A DNA stretch of 64,000 bases, from the NCBI RefSeq assembly GCF_001050035.1, contig NZ_CVTA01000005.1, positions 80,001-144,000 on the forward strand. The letters run 5' to 3'. This DNA comes from Mycolicibacterium komanii. Lineage in GTDB: Bacteria > Actinomycetota > Actinomycetes > Mycobacteriales > Mycobacteriaceae. Both the position numbers and the translations under genes were made by a program. Shown here in pieces: positions 47,270-57,584 of this stretch. The notes beneath the pieces were generated by a model. It was not told where the DNA came from. It worked only from the letters and a program-made list of their open reading frames with translations, and did not search any database. Every line of letters starts with the position of its first letter. Position 1 is the first letter of the stretch.

Positions 47270-48052
47270 ATGGGCATTCTGTTAGGTCTGGCACCGTGGA
47301 TCGTCTACTGGGTGCTCGTCGGCAATGTTCCGTTCACCGTCGCGGTGCTGATCGCCCTGGCGGTCGCGGTCGCCGGCTTCGCGCTGGGGCAGCTGCGGGG
47401 TGGTCCCGGACGGATACTCGAAATCGGCGCTCTGGCAACTTTTCTGGTGTTGACGGTGCTGACCTTTGTGCTCGACGCCTCGTTCCTCGAACGCTGGATC
47501 TTCCCGCTGAGCAGCCTGGGGATCTTCCTCGTGACGCTCATCAGTGTCTTGATCGGCAAGCCGTTCGTGCGGGAGTTCGCCGAAGCGGGTCAGCAGGCTC
47601 ATGTCGTCAAGAGCGACCTGTTCGCCCGCATCACCGCGCAGCTGACCTGGATATGGGTGGCGGTGTTCGGCGGCATGACGGTGTCGTCGGCCATTCCGCC
47701 GATCGTGGACCGCGACGCGACGGTCCTGGACACCGAGACGCCGCTGTCCTTCCTCTGCTACTGGGTCATCCCGTTCGCGTTGGTGGCGGGCGCGGCGTTG
47801 GCGACGCGGGTGTTGCCGGACCGGATCGCCGCCGGCGCCGACGACATCGTCCGCAAGACGTCGTTCGTCGCATTCGCCGAAGCCGAGATCGACCAGTTGA
47901 TCTATTTGGCCACCGAGCACGCCAACCGGGAGGTGGGCCCCGGCAAGGAGGCCTACGACATCAAGATCGGAAGCAAAGGCATTCCGTTGACCGGCGACGA
48001 GACGCGCGAGTCGTGGCCGTCGACCTACAAGGTGCGCGACAAGAAGCGGTGA
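47270..48052 (+). CDS. Six-helix membrane protein of unknown function
   Basis: This 260-residue protein has about six helices (GLAPWIVYWVLVG, FTVAVLIALAVAVAGFALG, LEIGALATFLVLTVLTFVL, PLSSLGIFLVTLISVLIG, ITAQLTWIWVAVFGGM, FLCYWVIPFALVAGAALA). A soluble C-terminal part follows, KTSFVAFAEAEIDQLIYLATEHANRE, ending in a Lys/Arg cluster. No named family is recognised. It is divergent from RidA (56 bases) and convergent with the methyltransferase gene. Confidence 0.8.
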   Translation: MGILLGLAPWIVYWVLVGNVPFTVAVLIALAVAVAGFALGQLRGGPGRILEIGALATFLVLTVLTFVLDASFLERWIFPLSSLGIFLVTLISVLIGKPFVREFAEAGQQAHVVKSDLFARITAQLTWIWVAVFGGMTVSSAIPPIVDRDATVLDTETPLSFLCYWVIPFALVAGAALATRVLPDRIAAGADDIVRKTSFVAFAEAEIDQLIYLATEHANREVGPGKEAYDIKIGSKGIPLTGDETRESWPSTYKVRDKKR

Positions 48053-48056
48053 CGGG

Positions 48057-49121
48057 CTAGATCGGGGAGGCTTCCACGATCGAGATCGGCGTGACGGTGT
48101 CGATGACGCGGTCGAGCCGGAAACCCGCGCGGCGCAACAAATCTGCGTAATCGGCGCGGGTGCGTTCCTTGCCGCCCACGGTGACGAGCATCTCGAGGTC
48201 CAGTTGGAAGCCGATGAACGGCGTAGCCCGTTCCGGCAGAACCATTTCCAGCAGCAGCAGCTTGCCGTGAGGTGCGATTGCGGTGCGGACGTTACGCAGG
48301 ATCGTCAGCGAGTTGGCGTCGTCCCAGTCGTGGATGATGTTCTTCATCACGTAGGCGTCACCGCCCTCGGGAACACGATCCAGGAACGAACCGCCCTCCG
48401 CGGTGCAGCGGTCCGCCACCCCCGCCGCCTTGAACGTCGTGGGAGCGTCGGTGACCACCGACGGCAGGTCGTAGACGATGCCGCGGGCGTTGGGCGCGCC
48501 GTTCAGGATCGTCGACAGCAGCAGGCCGTGGCCGCCTCCGACGTCGACGATCAACTTGAAGTTGTTGAAATCGTATTGGCCGAGCGCGATTTCGTTGGTG
48601 ATGCCGCTCGTCGCCGTCATCGCCTTGTTGAATACCTGGGCCAGGTCGGGATCGGTGTCCAGGTAGTCGAAGTACGGCATGCCGCGCAGCTTGATGACCG
48701 ACGGTTCGCCGGTCTGCACCGAATGCAGCAGGCTGCCCCAGTCCTCCCAGCGGGCCCGATGCCCGATGAACAACACCATGTCGCGCATCGACTCCGGATG
48801 GTCGGAGCGCATTGCGTCTCCTACCTTGGTCAGGCTGAACGTGTCGTCGCGGCGATGGTCGAGAAGACCCTTCGATGACAGCGCCCGCATCAGCCGGTAC
48901 AGCGCGTCGGGCTCCGCCCCGACCCGCTCGGCGATGTCGGCGGCGCGTGCCGGTCCGTTCGCGAGCTCGTCGGCGATGCCCAGTTTCGCGGCGACGTACA
49001 TCGTTTGCGTCTGCCACGCACCGGTCGCCATCTCGAGTAACGCGACGCTCGCCGGCACCGTCGACCGGTGAAGATGTTGCAGGGCTGCACGCACGCGGTT
49101 GACGACGCGGACCACGGGCAT
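48057..49121 (-). CDS. SAM-dependent O-methyltransferase
   Basis: This 354-residue member of the hydroxyneurosporene/caffeate-type methyltransferases has an N-terminal dimerisation helix-turn-helix (KLGIADELANGPARAADIAERVGA). SAM is bound at LIVDVGGGHGLLL, and MKNIIHDWDD carries the catalytic His. The substrate is unknown. The ATG at 49121 has GAAGG eight bases upstream. Confidence 0.9.
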   Translation of the reverse strand: MPVVRVVNRVRAALQHLHRSTVPASVALLEMATGAWQTQTMYVAAKLGIADELANGPARAADIAERVGAEPDALYRLMRALSSKGLLDHRRDDTFSLTKVGDAMRSDHPESMRDMVLFIGHRARWEDWGSLLHSVQTGEPSVIKLRGMPYFDYLDTDPDLAQVFNKAMTATSGITNEIALGQYDFNNFKLIVDVGGGHGLLLSTILNGAPNARGIVYDLPSVVTDAPTTFKAAGVADRCTAEGGSFLDRVPEGGDAYVMKNIIHDWDDANSLTILRNVRTAIAPHGKLLLLEMVLPERATPFIGFQLDLEMLVTVGGKERTRADYADLLRRAGFRLDRVIDTVTPISIVEASPI

Positions 49122-49348
49122 TGGGGGAACCTTCGCGGGCTTATTAGGCACGGCGGGAAACACTACAGGTTCCGCGCCCAGTGTGTTTGCTAGCTCCTGT
49201 CGAACGGGAACGTGTCGCAATCGGCATCCCGTGAGATCGCGTCACTCACCCCAACACTCGCGCGCGCTCAGTTGACCGCAAATGCATCCAGGCCCGGTCG
49301 CCCGCGTTGCATACTGCTGACACGCGGGCCGGACACGAAGGAGTGGGC

Positions 49349-49828
49349 ATGGGAAGCAGGGGGGTGACCGCGGCGGCATTTGTCTTCGCGGCAGGCGTGG
49401 TGGCATTGGGTGTAGCCGCCCCGGCGTATGGCACGGACCAGATCACCGAAAACGCGCTCGGCACGTACGAGGCCGAATACGAGTGGGGCACCAAGACGTG
49501 GGTCGTCGCGCCCTGCGACGGCGACGCATTCCAGTGTGTGTACGTAACCCAGTACAACACGGACGACGTCGAGCGGAAGTCTCCGGCGTGGAGTGGTAAC
49601 GCCTACTGGCAGGTTGGCTGGTGGATCATGCGGGGAGTCGTCGACCGTAATGCGGTCACGTGCGATGACGGTTCGCAGCACGACCTCGTGATGAACTACG
49701 CGTGGGACGCGGCGAGCGGCAAGGCGATCCGCTCCTTCCACGACCCTGGCTTCTGCGGGGAGGCCGGCAACGGCGCCAACGAGTTCACGCTCAGCAGGAT
49801 CGGACCGCCGCCGCCGCCACCGGCGTGA
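49349..49828 (+). CDS. Small secreted protein
   Basis: This 159-residue protein has a signal peptide (VTAAAFVFAAGVVALGVAAPAYG, cleavage near AYG|TDQ). The mature part is rich in Trp and Cys (VAPCDGDAFQCVYV, AVTCDDG, PGFCGEAG) and ends in a run of Pro. Four cysteines suggest two disulfides. The ATG at 49349 has GAAGGAG five bases upstream. It resembles short exported proteins of mycobacteria; the function is unknown. Confidence 0.82.
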   Translation: MGSRGVTAAAFVFAAGVVALGVAAPAYGTDQITENALGTYEAEYEWGTKTWVVAPCDGDAFQCVYVTQYNTDDVERKSPAWSGNAYWQVGWWIMRGVVDRNAVTCDDGSQHDLVMNYAWDAASGKAIRSFHDPGFCGEAGNGANEFTLSRIGPPPPPPA

Positions 49829-49835
49829 CGCGCGA

Positions 49836-51335
<1,500 letters not shown>

Positions 51336-51535
51336 GAACACCCTTTCCTTGTGCTACTCATCGCGGGCTGGGCCCACCGCGAAGCGCGGGGGAGGTGTGC
51401 CCCATCGATGAGCGTTGGCTGTCGAATATTGGCGGTTGATAATCGCCGCTATCCAGGCTGCGGCCGCCATCGACCATTGTAACGACAGTGTGGGATAACG
51501 CCGCCTCCAGCGGCAAATATCGGACTTCGGCGTGG

Positions 51536-52342
51536 CTACTTGGCGGTAGCTGTGACGTCCACCTCAGCGGCCATCGCGGCGCCGACGATGCCCGCCGTGT
51601 TCTGCAGGGCCGCCGCTACCACCGGCGTGCGGTTCTTCAGCAGCGGGATCCACTTCTCGGCCTTGCGGCTGATCCCTCCACCGGCGATGAAGAGGTCCGG
51701 CCAGATCGCGTTTTCGATCGCTACCAGCACTTTTGTCACCTCGACGGTCCACCGCTCGTAGTTCCAGCCCTTGCGTTCCTTGACCGAGGAAGCGGCGCGG
51801 TGCTCGGCTTCTTTACCGCCCACCTCGAGGTGGCCGAACTCCGTGTTGGGCAACAGCACGCCGTTGTGGATCACCGCCGAGCCGATGCCGGTGCCGAAGG
51901 TCAGCAGCACGATGACGCCGGTGTTGTCCCGCCCCGCGCCGAACTTCTCTTCGGCCAACCCGGCGGCGTCGGCGTCGTTGAGGACCGTGACCGGCTGCCC
52001 GTCGAGGGCCTCGCTGTAGAACTCGCTGGCATTGCTGCCGATCCAGCCCTTGTCGACGTTGGCCGCGGTGCGCACGATGCCGTCGGTGACGACCCCGGGG
52101 TAGGTGACGCCGACCTTTTCCGTCCAGCCGAACTCGCGAACCACGGCCGCGACGGTCTTGCTGACCGCCTCGGGGGTCGCGGGCTGGGGTGTTGCGAGCT
52201 TGAACCGGTCGCCGATCAACTGCCCGGTGTTCAGGTCGACGATGCCGCCCTTGACACCGCTGCCGCCGACATCGATCCCGAACCCGCGCCGTTGGTTGCC
52301 GTTGACACTCGGGGCGACGGCGGGCGAATTGGTCGCGGTCAT
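51536..52342 (-). CDS. ppgK: Polyphosphate glucokinase
   Basis: This 268-residue ROK-type kinase can use polyphosphate or ATP to phosphorylate glucose. It has GFGIDVGGSGVKGGIVDL, VTYPGVV, LNDADAAGLAEEKFG, LLTFGTGIGSAVI and the EFGHLEVGGKEAE region. The ATG at 52342 starts MTATNSPAVAPSV. It is next to suhB, the M. tuberculosis order. Confidence 0.95.
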   Translation of the reverse strand: MTATNSPAVAPSVNGNQRRGFGIDVGGSGVKGGIVDLNTGQLIGDRFKLATPQPATPEAVSKTVAAVVREFGWTEKVGVTYPGVVTDGIVRTAANVDKGWIGSNASEFYSEALDGQPVTVLNDADAAGLAEEKFGAGRDNTGVIVLLTFGTGIGSAVIHNGVLLPNTEFGHLEVGGKEAEHRAASSVKERKGWNYERWTVEVTKVLVAIENAIWPDLFIAGGGISRKAEKWIPLLKNRTPVVAAALQNTAGIVGAAMAAEVDVTATAK

Positions 52343-52478
52343 GAGCGCTCCTCTACTTCGGGCAGGCGTGCCGCAGCCAGGTATGCGCCCCACACATTAG
52401 TGGCTCGGCAGTGGCTACGCGGGCCTGTCGGGGCAGACAGTCGGCGACAACGCCGGGCGAACATGCTGCGATGGATGG

Positions 52479-53321
52479 ATGCCCGAACACGACGCCGATC
52501 CCGTCCAACTGCGCTCGGTCGCCGAGCGGCTCGCCGGCGAAGCTGCCGCCTTCGTGCGGCGGCGTCGCGCAGAGGTTTTCGACGAGCAGTCGTACGACAG
52601 TCCGGGGGTGCGGACCAAGAGCTCTCCCACCGACCCGGTCACGATCGTCGATACCGAGACCGAGCGGCTGATCCGCGACCGGCTGGCCGAGCTGCGTCCC
52701 GGTGAGCATGTCCTGGGCGAGGAGGAAGGCGGTTCACCTGCGCGCGGCGACGCTCTCACCTGGGTGCTCGATCCGATCGACGGCACGGTCAACTTCGTCT
52801 ACGGGTTGGAGGCCTATGCGGTGTCGGTGGGCGTGCAGCGCAACGGGAATTCGGTGGCGGGCGCGGTGGCGAACGTGCCCGCCGGCACGGTGTACTCGGC
52901 CGCCCTCGGCCACGGCGCGCATCTGCGGGGCCCCGACGGCACCACACCGCTGCGTGCGAGTACCGCCGCCGATCTCTCAATGTCGTTGCTGGGCACGGGA
53001 TTCTCCTACGACCGCGACCAGCGGGCCCGCCAGGCGGAGGTGCTGACGCGGGTACTGCCCGAGGTGCGCGACGTGCGTCGGATCGGATCGTGCGCCCTGG
53101 ACCTGTGCATGGTGGCGGCGGGTCAACTCGACGCCTACTACGAGGACGGCGTGCACCTGTGGGACTGGGCCGCCGGAGCGCTCATCGCGGCGGAGGCGGG
53201 TGCCACGCTACGTCTGCCGCAGGGGAGTGGGGCGGCCGGCGGGCCGGGGTTCATCACGGCCGCCGCGCCCGGCGTCGCTGCTGCGCTCGATGACGTGCTG
53301 CGCCGCGCGGGCGCGCCGTAA
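52479..53321 (+). CDS. suhB: Inositol-1-monophosphatase SuhB
   Basis: This 280-residue Mg-dependent phosphatase has the metal site GEEEGG, DPIDGTVNFVYGL and the C-terminal DGVHLWDWAAGALIAAEAG. It supplies myo-inositol, needed for phosphatidylinositol, mannosides and mycothiol. The start is the ATG at 52479. It faces the cei gene tail-to-tail. Confidence 0.95.
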   Translation: MPEHDADPVQLRSVAERLAGEAAAFVRRRRAEVFDEQSYDSPGVRTKSSPTDPVTIVDTETERLIRDRLAELRPGEHVLGEEEGGSPARGDALTWVLDPIDGTVNFVYGLEAYAVSVGVQRNGNSVAGAVANVPAGTVYSAALGHGAHLRGPDGTTPLRASTAADLSMSLLGTGFSYDRDQRARQAEVLTRVLPEVRDVRRIGSCALDLCMVAAGQLDAYYEDGVHLWDWAAGALIAAEAGATLRLPQGSGAAGGPGFITAAAPGVAAALDDVLRRAGAP

Positions 53322-53358
53322 ATATCCGAAATCCGCTGTCGAACAGCTAGATCGGACG

Positions 53359-54015
53359 TCAGCAGGTGCCCGAGTGAACCTTGGTCAGCAGCGACGAATC
53401 GGATGCCTGGGTGGCGTCGGGCCGCAGGCTGGCCAGCACGGCTTCGATGTCGTCGCTGCTGCTCAGCTCGCTGAAATCTGTGCCGAGAGCCAGATCGACG
53501 GTGTCGTCTTCGCGGTCGTCCTGGAACAGTTCGGTGCACGGCGCGACCAGCCACACCGCGGCGGCCGCGGCCTGGCCTGCCTCACCGAATCGGATCTGGC
53601 CCTGGCATTCCAGGCGAGCGGTGGTGTAGATCGGATCGTTGGCCGCGGTGGGCTCGGCGAACCCGAGGTCCTTCAGCGCGCTGGCCACCTCGGCGGCCTG
53701 CCCGCCCTGGCCGCTGGCATTGAGCACCCGGATCTTGGTGTCCGCGAGCCGGGCGGGGCTGACCTCGACCATGTCGGCGCTCGAGATCTGTTGGCCCAAC
53801 CGCGGGGCGGGGGCGCTCGGGTCGGCGGGTGCGGGCGGCGGATTGCAGACGGCGGCCTCCGGCACGTCGGCGGGTCGGCTCAGCGCGACGACCCACACGA
53901 GAAGCGTCACCACCGACAGCGCGACCAACAACAAGATGCCCGGCAGGTAGTTCCGCCGCCGGAAGGGGCGACCGTGTTCGTCGAACGCGGTTCCCTCTGT
54001 GATTTGCGCGACCAC
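53359..54015 (-). CDS. cei: Cell envelope integrity protein Cei (Rv2700-like)
   Basis: This 218-residue protein has one membrane helix (YLPGILLLVALSVVTLLVWVVAL, residues about 23-45) and an external LytR-type C-terminal domain (IRVLNASGQGGQAAEVASALKDLGF). The paired cysteines in RLECQGQ and VAPCTELF may be bridged. The M. tuberculosis homologue is reported to matter for envelope integrity and virulence. It is divergent from the DUF4193 gene. Confidence 0.92.
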   Translation of the reverse strand: MVAQITEGTAFDEHGRPFRRRNYLPGILLLVALSVVTLLVWVVALSRPADVPEAAVCNPPPAPADPSAPAPRLGQQISSADMVEVSPARLADTKIRVLNASGQGGQAAEVASALKDLGFAEPTAANDPIYTTARLECQGQIRFGEAGQAAAAAVWLVAPCTELFQDDREDDTVDLALGTDFSELSSSDDIEAVLASLRPDATQASDSSLLTKVHSGTC

Positions 54016-54068
54016 GCCTGCACTCTAAAGCCCCTGCTCCCGGGTTCAGCGCGTGGGATGATCCAGCA

Positions 54069-54084
54069 TGTGACATAAATCACA
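54069..54084. promoter_or_regulatory. Perfect CRP site between cei and the DUF4193 gene
   Basis: TGTGA-CATAAA-TCACA is an exact match to the CRP consensus TGTGA-N6-TCACA, used by M. tuberculosis Rv3676. It lies 97 bases upstream of the DUF4193 gene and 54 bases upstream of cei. The homologue Rv2699c is listed, from memory, among CRP targets. Confidence 0.85.
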
Positions 54085-54116
54085 GTGGAACGGGTACCCA
54101 TACGGGCACGAATCGT

Positions 54117-54145
54117 TTGGTGGATGCGTTCGACGCTGGTACAAA
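54117..54145 (+). promoter_or_regulatory. Promoter of the DUF4193 gene (TTGGTG-N17-TACAAA)
   Basis: TTGGTG at 54117-54122 and TACAAA at 54140-54145 are separated by the ideal 17 bases, 35 bases before the ATG. The CRP site is centred about 75 bases upstream of the likely start of transcription, a position where activation is plausible. Confidence 0.6.
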
Positions 54146-54180
54146 GCTCTGCTGCACAAGGTTTATCCGGAGGGGACCAG

Positions 54181-54483
54181 ATGGCTACCGATTACGACGC
54201 CCCACGGCGTACCGAGACCGACGACGTCTCGGAAGATTCGCTCGAGGAGCTGAAGGCGCGGCGTAACGAGGCCCAGTCGGCGGTTGTTGACGTCGATGAG
54301 TCGGAATCCGCGGAGTCCTTCGAGCTGCCCGGCGCTGACCTGTCCGGCGAGGAGCTATCGGTGCGGGTGATCCCGAAGCAGGCCGACGAGTTCACCTGCT
54401 CGAGCTGCTTCCTTGTCCACCACCGCAGCCGCCTGGCCAGCGAGAAGAACGGCGTGATGATCTGTTCGGACTGCGCCGCCTAG
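54181..54483 (+). CDS. DUF4193 protein (Rv2699c-like)
   Basis: This 100-residue protein has an acidic N-terminal half (DDVSEDSLEELKARR, ESESAESFELPG) and a C-terminal zinc-ribbon-like pair, FTCSSCFLVHHRSRLA and MICSDCAA (C-x2-C and C-x2-C). It is probably an RNA polymerase- or nucleic-acid-associated small protein; the function is unknown. The ribosome site GGAGGGG is strong, and a CRP site is upstream. Confidence 0.9.
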   Translation: MATDYDAPRRTETDDVSEDSLEELKARRNEAQSAVVDVDESESAESFELPGADLSGEELSVRVIPKQADEFTCSSCFLVHHRSRLASEKNGVMICSDCAA

Positions 54484-54552
54484 CTGCTCGAGCCCATTCG
54501 CAGTCCGACTACCCGCCCCGATTCGCAGCTCAGCTTGATTACCCAGCTCCCA

Positions 54553-55029
54553 TCAACTGCGGAGCGCCGCCAGCACCTTGTCCGGATGACGACAACTCAC
54601 CAGCCAATACGGCGTGGGATCGTCCGGATCGTCGAGCACCACGAGAACCATCGGGCCCACCCACGCCCGGTGAACGACGAAGGCCGCAGGATCCAGCTGG
54701 CGTCCCAGCGCTGCGGATTTGGCGCTGCGGGGCACCTCGGCGGACCGGGCGATCACCTCGGCGGGAAGGTGTGCGGCGCCCGCCCACAGTTCGGTGCCCT
54801 GCGGCCCGCTGACCACCCGCACCTCAAGGCGGCCCAGCCACAGCAGGACGACCGCCGCGACCGGCAACAGCAGCGCGAACGGCAACCATGCGGGGATGGC
54901 GGGAACACCCATCTCGATTTCGACCGCAATCAACGCCGCGAGACCCAAGCCCGGCGGCCACCACCACCACGGCACCCAGAGCCGCTCGCGGTAGCGCACG
55001 GATTGCGTCGTGGCGCGCGTGTCGGACAC
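54553..55029 (-). CDS. DUF3093 membrane protein (Rv2698-like)
   Basis: This 158-residue protein has two membrane helices separated by a short loop ([21 protein letters not shown] and [19 protein letters not shown]), then a soluble part ([15 protein letters not shown] to [13 protein letters not shown]). The GTG at 55029 (VSDTRATTQ) leaves 25 bases to the divergent dut start. Confidence 0.88.
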   Translation of the reverse strand: MSDTRATTQSVRYRERLWVPWWWWPPGLGLAALIAVEIEMGVPAIPAWLPFALLLPVAAVVLLWLGRLEVRVVSGPQGTELWAGAAHLPAEVIARSAEVPRSAKSAALGRQLDPAAFVVHRAWVGPMVLVVLDDPDDPTPYWLVSCRHPDKVLAALRS

Positions 55030-55054
55030 GCGGCCAAGAGTAATCTCTGACGTC

Positions 55055-55519
55055 GTGCCCACTTCTCTGGCGGTCGTGCGCCTCGACCCTGATCTGCCGA
55101 TGCCCAGCCGTGCCCACGACGGCGATGCGGGCATCGACCTCTTCAGCGCGCTCGATATCGAACTGGCGCCCGGTCGGCGCGCGCTGGTACCGACCGGCAT
55201 CGCGGTGGCGATCCCGCACGGGATGGTCGGCTTGGTGCACCCCCGCTCGGGTTTGGCTGCACGCGTTGGGCTTTCGATCGTCAACAGCCCGGGCACCATC
55301 GATGCGGGCTACCGCGGCGAGATCAAGGTATCGCTGATCAACCTCGATCCGGAGCAACCGATCATCGTGCATCGCGGCGACCGCATCGCGCAGTTGCTGG
55401 TTCAACGGGTCGAACTGCCCGAGCTGGTCGAGGTCACGTCGTTTGACGAGGCCGGTCTCGGTGAAACCACCCGTGGCGAAGGCGGCCACGGTTCCTCCGG
55501 CGGACATGCGAGTTTGTGA
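55055..55519 (+). CDS. dut: dUTP diphosphatase
   Basis: This 154-residue trimeric enzyme hydrolyses dUTP to dUMP, keeping uracil out of DNA. All five motifs are seen ([42 protein letters not shown], and the C-terminal P-loop-like GEGGHGSSG). The GTG at 55055 gives the same 154-residue length as the M. tuberculosis enzyme. Confidence 0.97.
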   Translation: MPTSLAVVRLDPDLPMPSRAHDGDAGIDLFSALDIELAPGRRALVPTGIAVAIPHGMVGLVHPRSGLAARVGLSIVNSPGTIDAGYRGEIKVSLINLDPEQPIIVHRGDRIAQLLVQRVELPELVEVTSFDEAGLGETTRGEGGHGSSGGHASL

Positions 55520-55520
55520 A

Positions 55521-56294
55521 ATGGCATTCGGTAAACGCAAAGACAACGAAGCGACCGGCGACGGCGAGGACGTCGTCGGTCAGGACACGGTCGACGACGA
55601 ACTCGACGGCCCTTTCGACATCGAGGACTTCGATGATGCCGAGGCCGCTGCCGCCGGCCGACTGGACCTGGGCTCGGTCCTGATCCCGTTGCCCGCGGGC
55701 GGTCAGGTGCAGGTCGAGCTCACCCCGCAGGGAGTGCCCAGCGCGGTATGGGTCGTCACCCCGCACGGCCGGTTCACCGTCGCCGCCTACGCCGCCCCCA
55801 AGAGCAGCGGCCTGTGGCGAGAAATCGCTTCCGAACTCGCCGAGTCGCTGCGAAAGGACGGCGCCGAGGTGTCGATCCAGGACGGGCCGTGGGGGCGCGA
55901 GGTCGTCGGCGTGGCGTCCGCCAAGCAGGCTCAGGCCGCGCAGCAGGGGCAGCCGGGTGTGGTGCGCTTCATCGGCATCGACGGCTACCGGTGGATGATC
56001 CGCTGCGTTGTCAACGGCCCGCAGGAACACATCGAGGCGCTTGCCGCCGAAGCGCGAGAAGCATTGTCCGACACCGTCGTTCGCCGCGGAGACACCCCGC
56101 TGCCGGTGCGGACCCCGCTGGCGGTCGAGCTACCCGAGCCGATGGCCAACCAGCTGCGCGAGGCCGCTGCGGCCCAGCAGGCCGCCGCCCAGCAGGCGCA
56201 AGAAGCCCAGCAGGCCGGTCAGCAGGAACCGGTCGCGCGCCGCAGCGAACAGGGCTCGGCGATGCAGCAGTTGCGGACCATCACCGGCGGTTGA
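55521..56294 (+). CDS. DUF3710 protein (Rv2696c-like)
   Basis: This 257-residue protein has an acidic N-terminus (DDELDGPFDIEDFDDAEA), the DUF3710 core (RLDLGSVLIPLPAGGQVQVEL, FIGIDGYRWMIRCVVNG) and a Gln/Ala-rich tail (AQQAAAQQAQEAQQAGQQ). It starts one base after the dut stop, so the two are coupled. Function unknown. Confidence 0.88.
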   Translation: MAFGKRKDNEATGDGEDVVGQDTVDDELDGPFDIEDFDDAEAAAAGRLDLGSVLIPLPAGGQVQVELTPQGVPSAVWVVTPHGRFTVAAYAAPKSSGLWREIASELAESLRKDGAEVSIQDGPWGREVVGVASAKQAQAAQQGQPGVVRFIGIDGYRWMIRCVVNGPQEHIEALAAEAREALSDTVVRRGDTPLPVRTPLAVELPEPMANQLREAAAAQQAAAQQAQEAQQAGQQEPVARRSEQGSAMQQLRTITGG

Positions 56295-56305
56295 TCCTCG
56301 ACGAT

Positions 56306-56319
56306 CCCGCATAGGCGGG
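56306..56319. terminator. Possible weak terminator after the DUF3710 gene
   Basis: CCCGC (56306-56310) pairs with GCGGG (56315-56319) across ATAG, followed by TTGATT. It is 12 bases after the stop of DUF3710. The stem is short, so this is tentative. Confidence 0.35.
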
Positions 56320-56379
56320 TTGATTCCACGTACCCGGTGCGTGCGATCCACCCGTCAGTATCCGCCCTGACGAACGGCG

Positions 56380-57078
56380 TCAAACCTCCAGTAGGGCGGC
56401 CACGCACGCGGCCCCCAACACACCCGGGTCGGCGCCCATCTCATCGAGCGTGACGGTGCGCAGTGCCGCCTGCGGCGCCGCCGTCACCCACTCGGCGGCC
56501 ACCTCGATCGGATGCACCGGATCATCGGATGCCGCCGCCACGCCCAGCGGGACGGCGAGCCGCTCCAATTCCTCACACGTGGGGGCGACGTAGTTCGCCG
56601 CCGCCTCCATCGCCTCGGGCAGCGATGGCCATTGCCCGAGCCACGACCGGGTGAGCTCGTCGCCCAGCCACCGCGGGCTCGACGCCCGCATCGTCGCGCT
56701 GGTGGCCGCGAGCCCATCGCGGCGCAGCAGTTCGGCGGAATGGCGCGCCGCGGCCGCCGCGGGGGCGTGCTGCGGCGAGCCGGTCCACGCCGGAAGGGCG
56801 GCGAGCACCGCCACCGCCCGACTCGGATGAGCCAACGCCCAAGCGGTCGCGACCGCCGCGCCGATCGACACGCCCCCCACAGCAATGGGTCCTCCCCGCG
56901 CCGCGTCGTCGAGCGCGTCACGGTAGCCGTCGACGAGACGGTGCGGTTGCGGCGGTGGTGTGACAAGAGTCGCACCCTGCTCGTGCAGAGCACCCGAAAA
57001 GGCCCGGTAGACGAAGTCGTCATCGGAGCCCGTGCCAGGTAGAAGCACCGCGGTGACGCCGCGCAGAGTGACCGTCAT
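56380..57078 (-). CDS. Alpha/beta hydrolase (Rv2695-like)
   Basis: This 232-residue hydrolase starts TVTLRGVTAVLLPGTGSDDDFVYRAF, with GGVSIGAAVATAWALAHP as nucleophile elbow and DDPVHPIEVAAEW as acid region. It converges with the DUF3710 gene and is divergent from the OB-fold gene. Substrate unknown. Confidence 0.88.
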   Translation of the reverse strand: MTVTLRGVTAVLLPGTGSDDDFVYRAFSGALHEQGATLVTPPPQPHRLVDGYRDALDDAARGGPIAVGGVSIGAAVATAWALAHPSRAVAVLAALPAWTGSPQHAPAAAAARHSAELLRRDGLAATSATMRASSPRWLGDELTRSWLGQWPSLPEAMEAAANYVAPTCEELERLAVPLGVAAASDDPVHPIEVAAEWVTAAPQAALRTVTLDEMGADPGVLGAACVAALLEV

Positions 57079-57212
57079 GACTCGATCCTGCCGTGGTCGA
57101 AAACCGCTCGGCGTGGCGAGGTGACCCCACGTGGCATCTCGTAACTGAGAGGGTTACCGTGGCGATTATCGGGGTAGGTCCAAGGTGGATCTGCGGATAG
57201 TCAGGAGAGGCC

Positions 57213-57584
57213 ATGGCGACGGCCGAACGTTATCTGCGCCGGCTCACGCGGCGGTTGACGGAAGACCCCGAGCAACTCGACGTCGAGGAGCTGAGCGACG
57301 AAGCCGCCATGACCGGCGCCCAAAAGGCGATCGACTGTGAACGCGGCCAAGAAGTCACGATGATCGGCACCCTGCGAAGCGTGGAGTGCAACGGCAAAGC
57401 GTGCGCCGGAGGCGTGAAGGCCGAGCTGTTCGACGGCACCGATTCGGTGATGCTCGTCTGGCTCGGCCAGCGCCGCATCCCCGGCATCGAGTCCGGGCGC
57501 ACCCTGAAGGTGCACGGCCGCGTCGGCAAGCTCGACAACGGCGCCAAGGCCATCTACAACCCGCACTACGAGATTCAGAAGTGA
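57213..57584 (+). CDS. OB-fold nucleic-acid-binding-type protein (Rv2694c-like)
   Basis: This 123-residue protein has an OB-fold pattern (VTMIGTLRSVECNGKACAGGVKAELFDGTDSVMLVWLG, partly quoted as VTMIGTLRSVEC and DSVMLVWLG, then LKVHGRVGKLDNGAKAIYNPHYEI). It probably binds DNA or RNA. Its stop overlaps the next GTG (GTGA). Confidence 0.88.
   Translation: MATAERYLRRLTRRLTEDPEQLDVEELSDEAAMTGAQKAIDCERGQEVTMIGTLRSVECNGKACAGGVKAELFDGTDSVMLVWLGQRRIPGIESGRTLKVHGRVGKLDNGAKAIYNPHYEIQK

Noticed and set aside
51476..51481. TACAAT as the sigA -10 element
   Set aside because: The hexamer is good, but no -35 hexamer lies 16-18 bases upstream, so it is mentioned under sigA only and not listed as a promoter.
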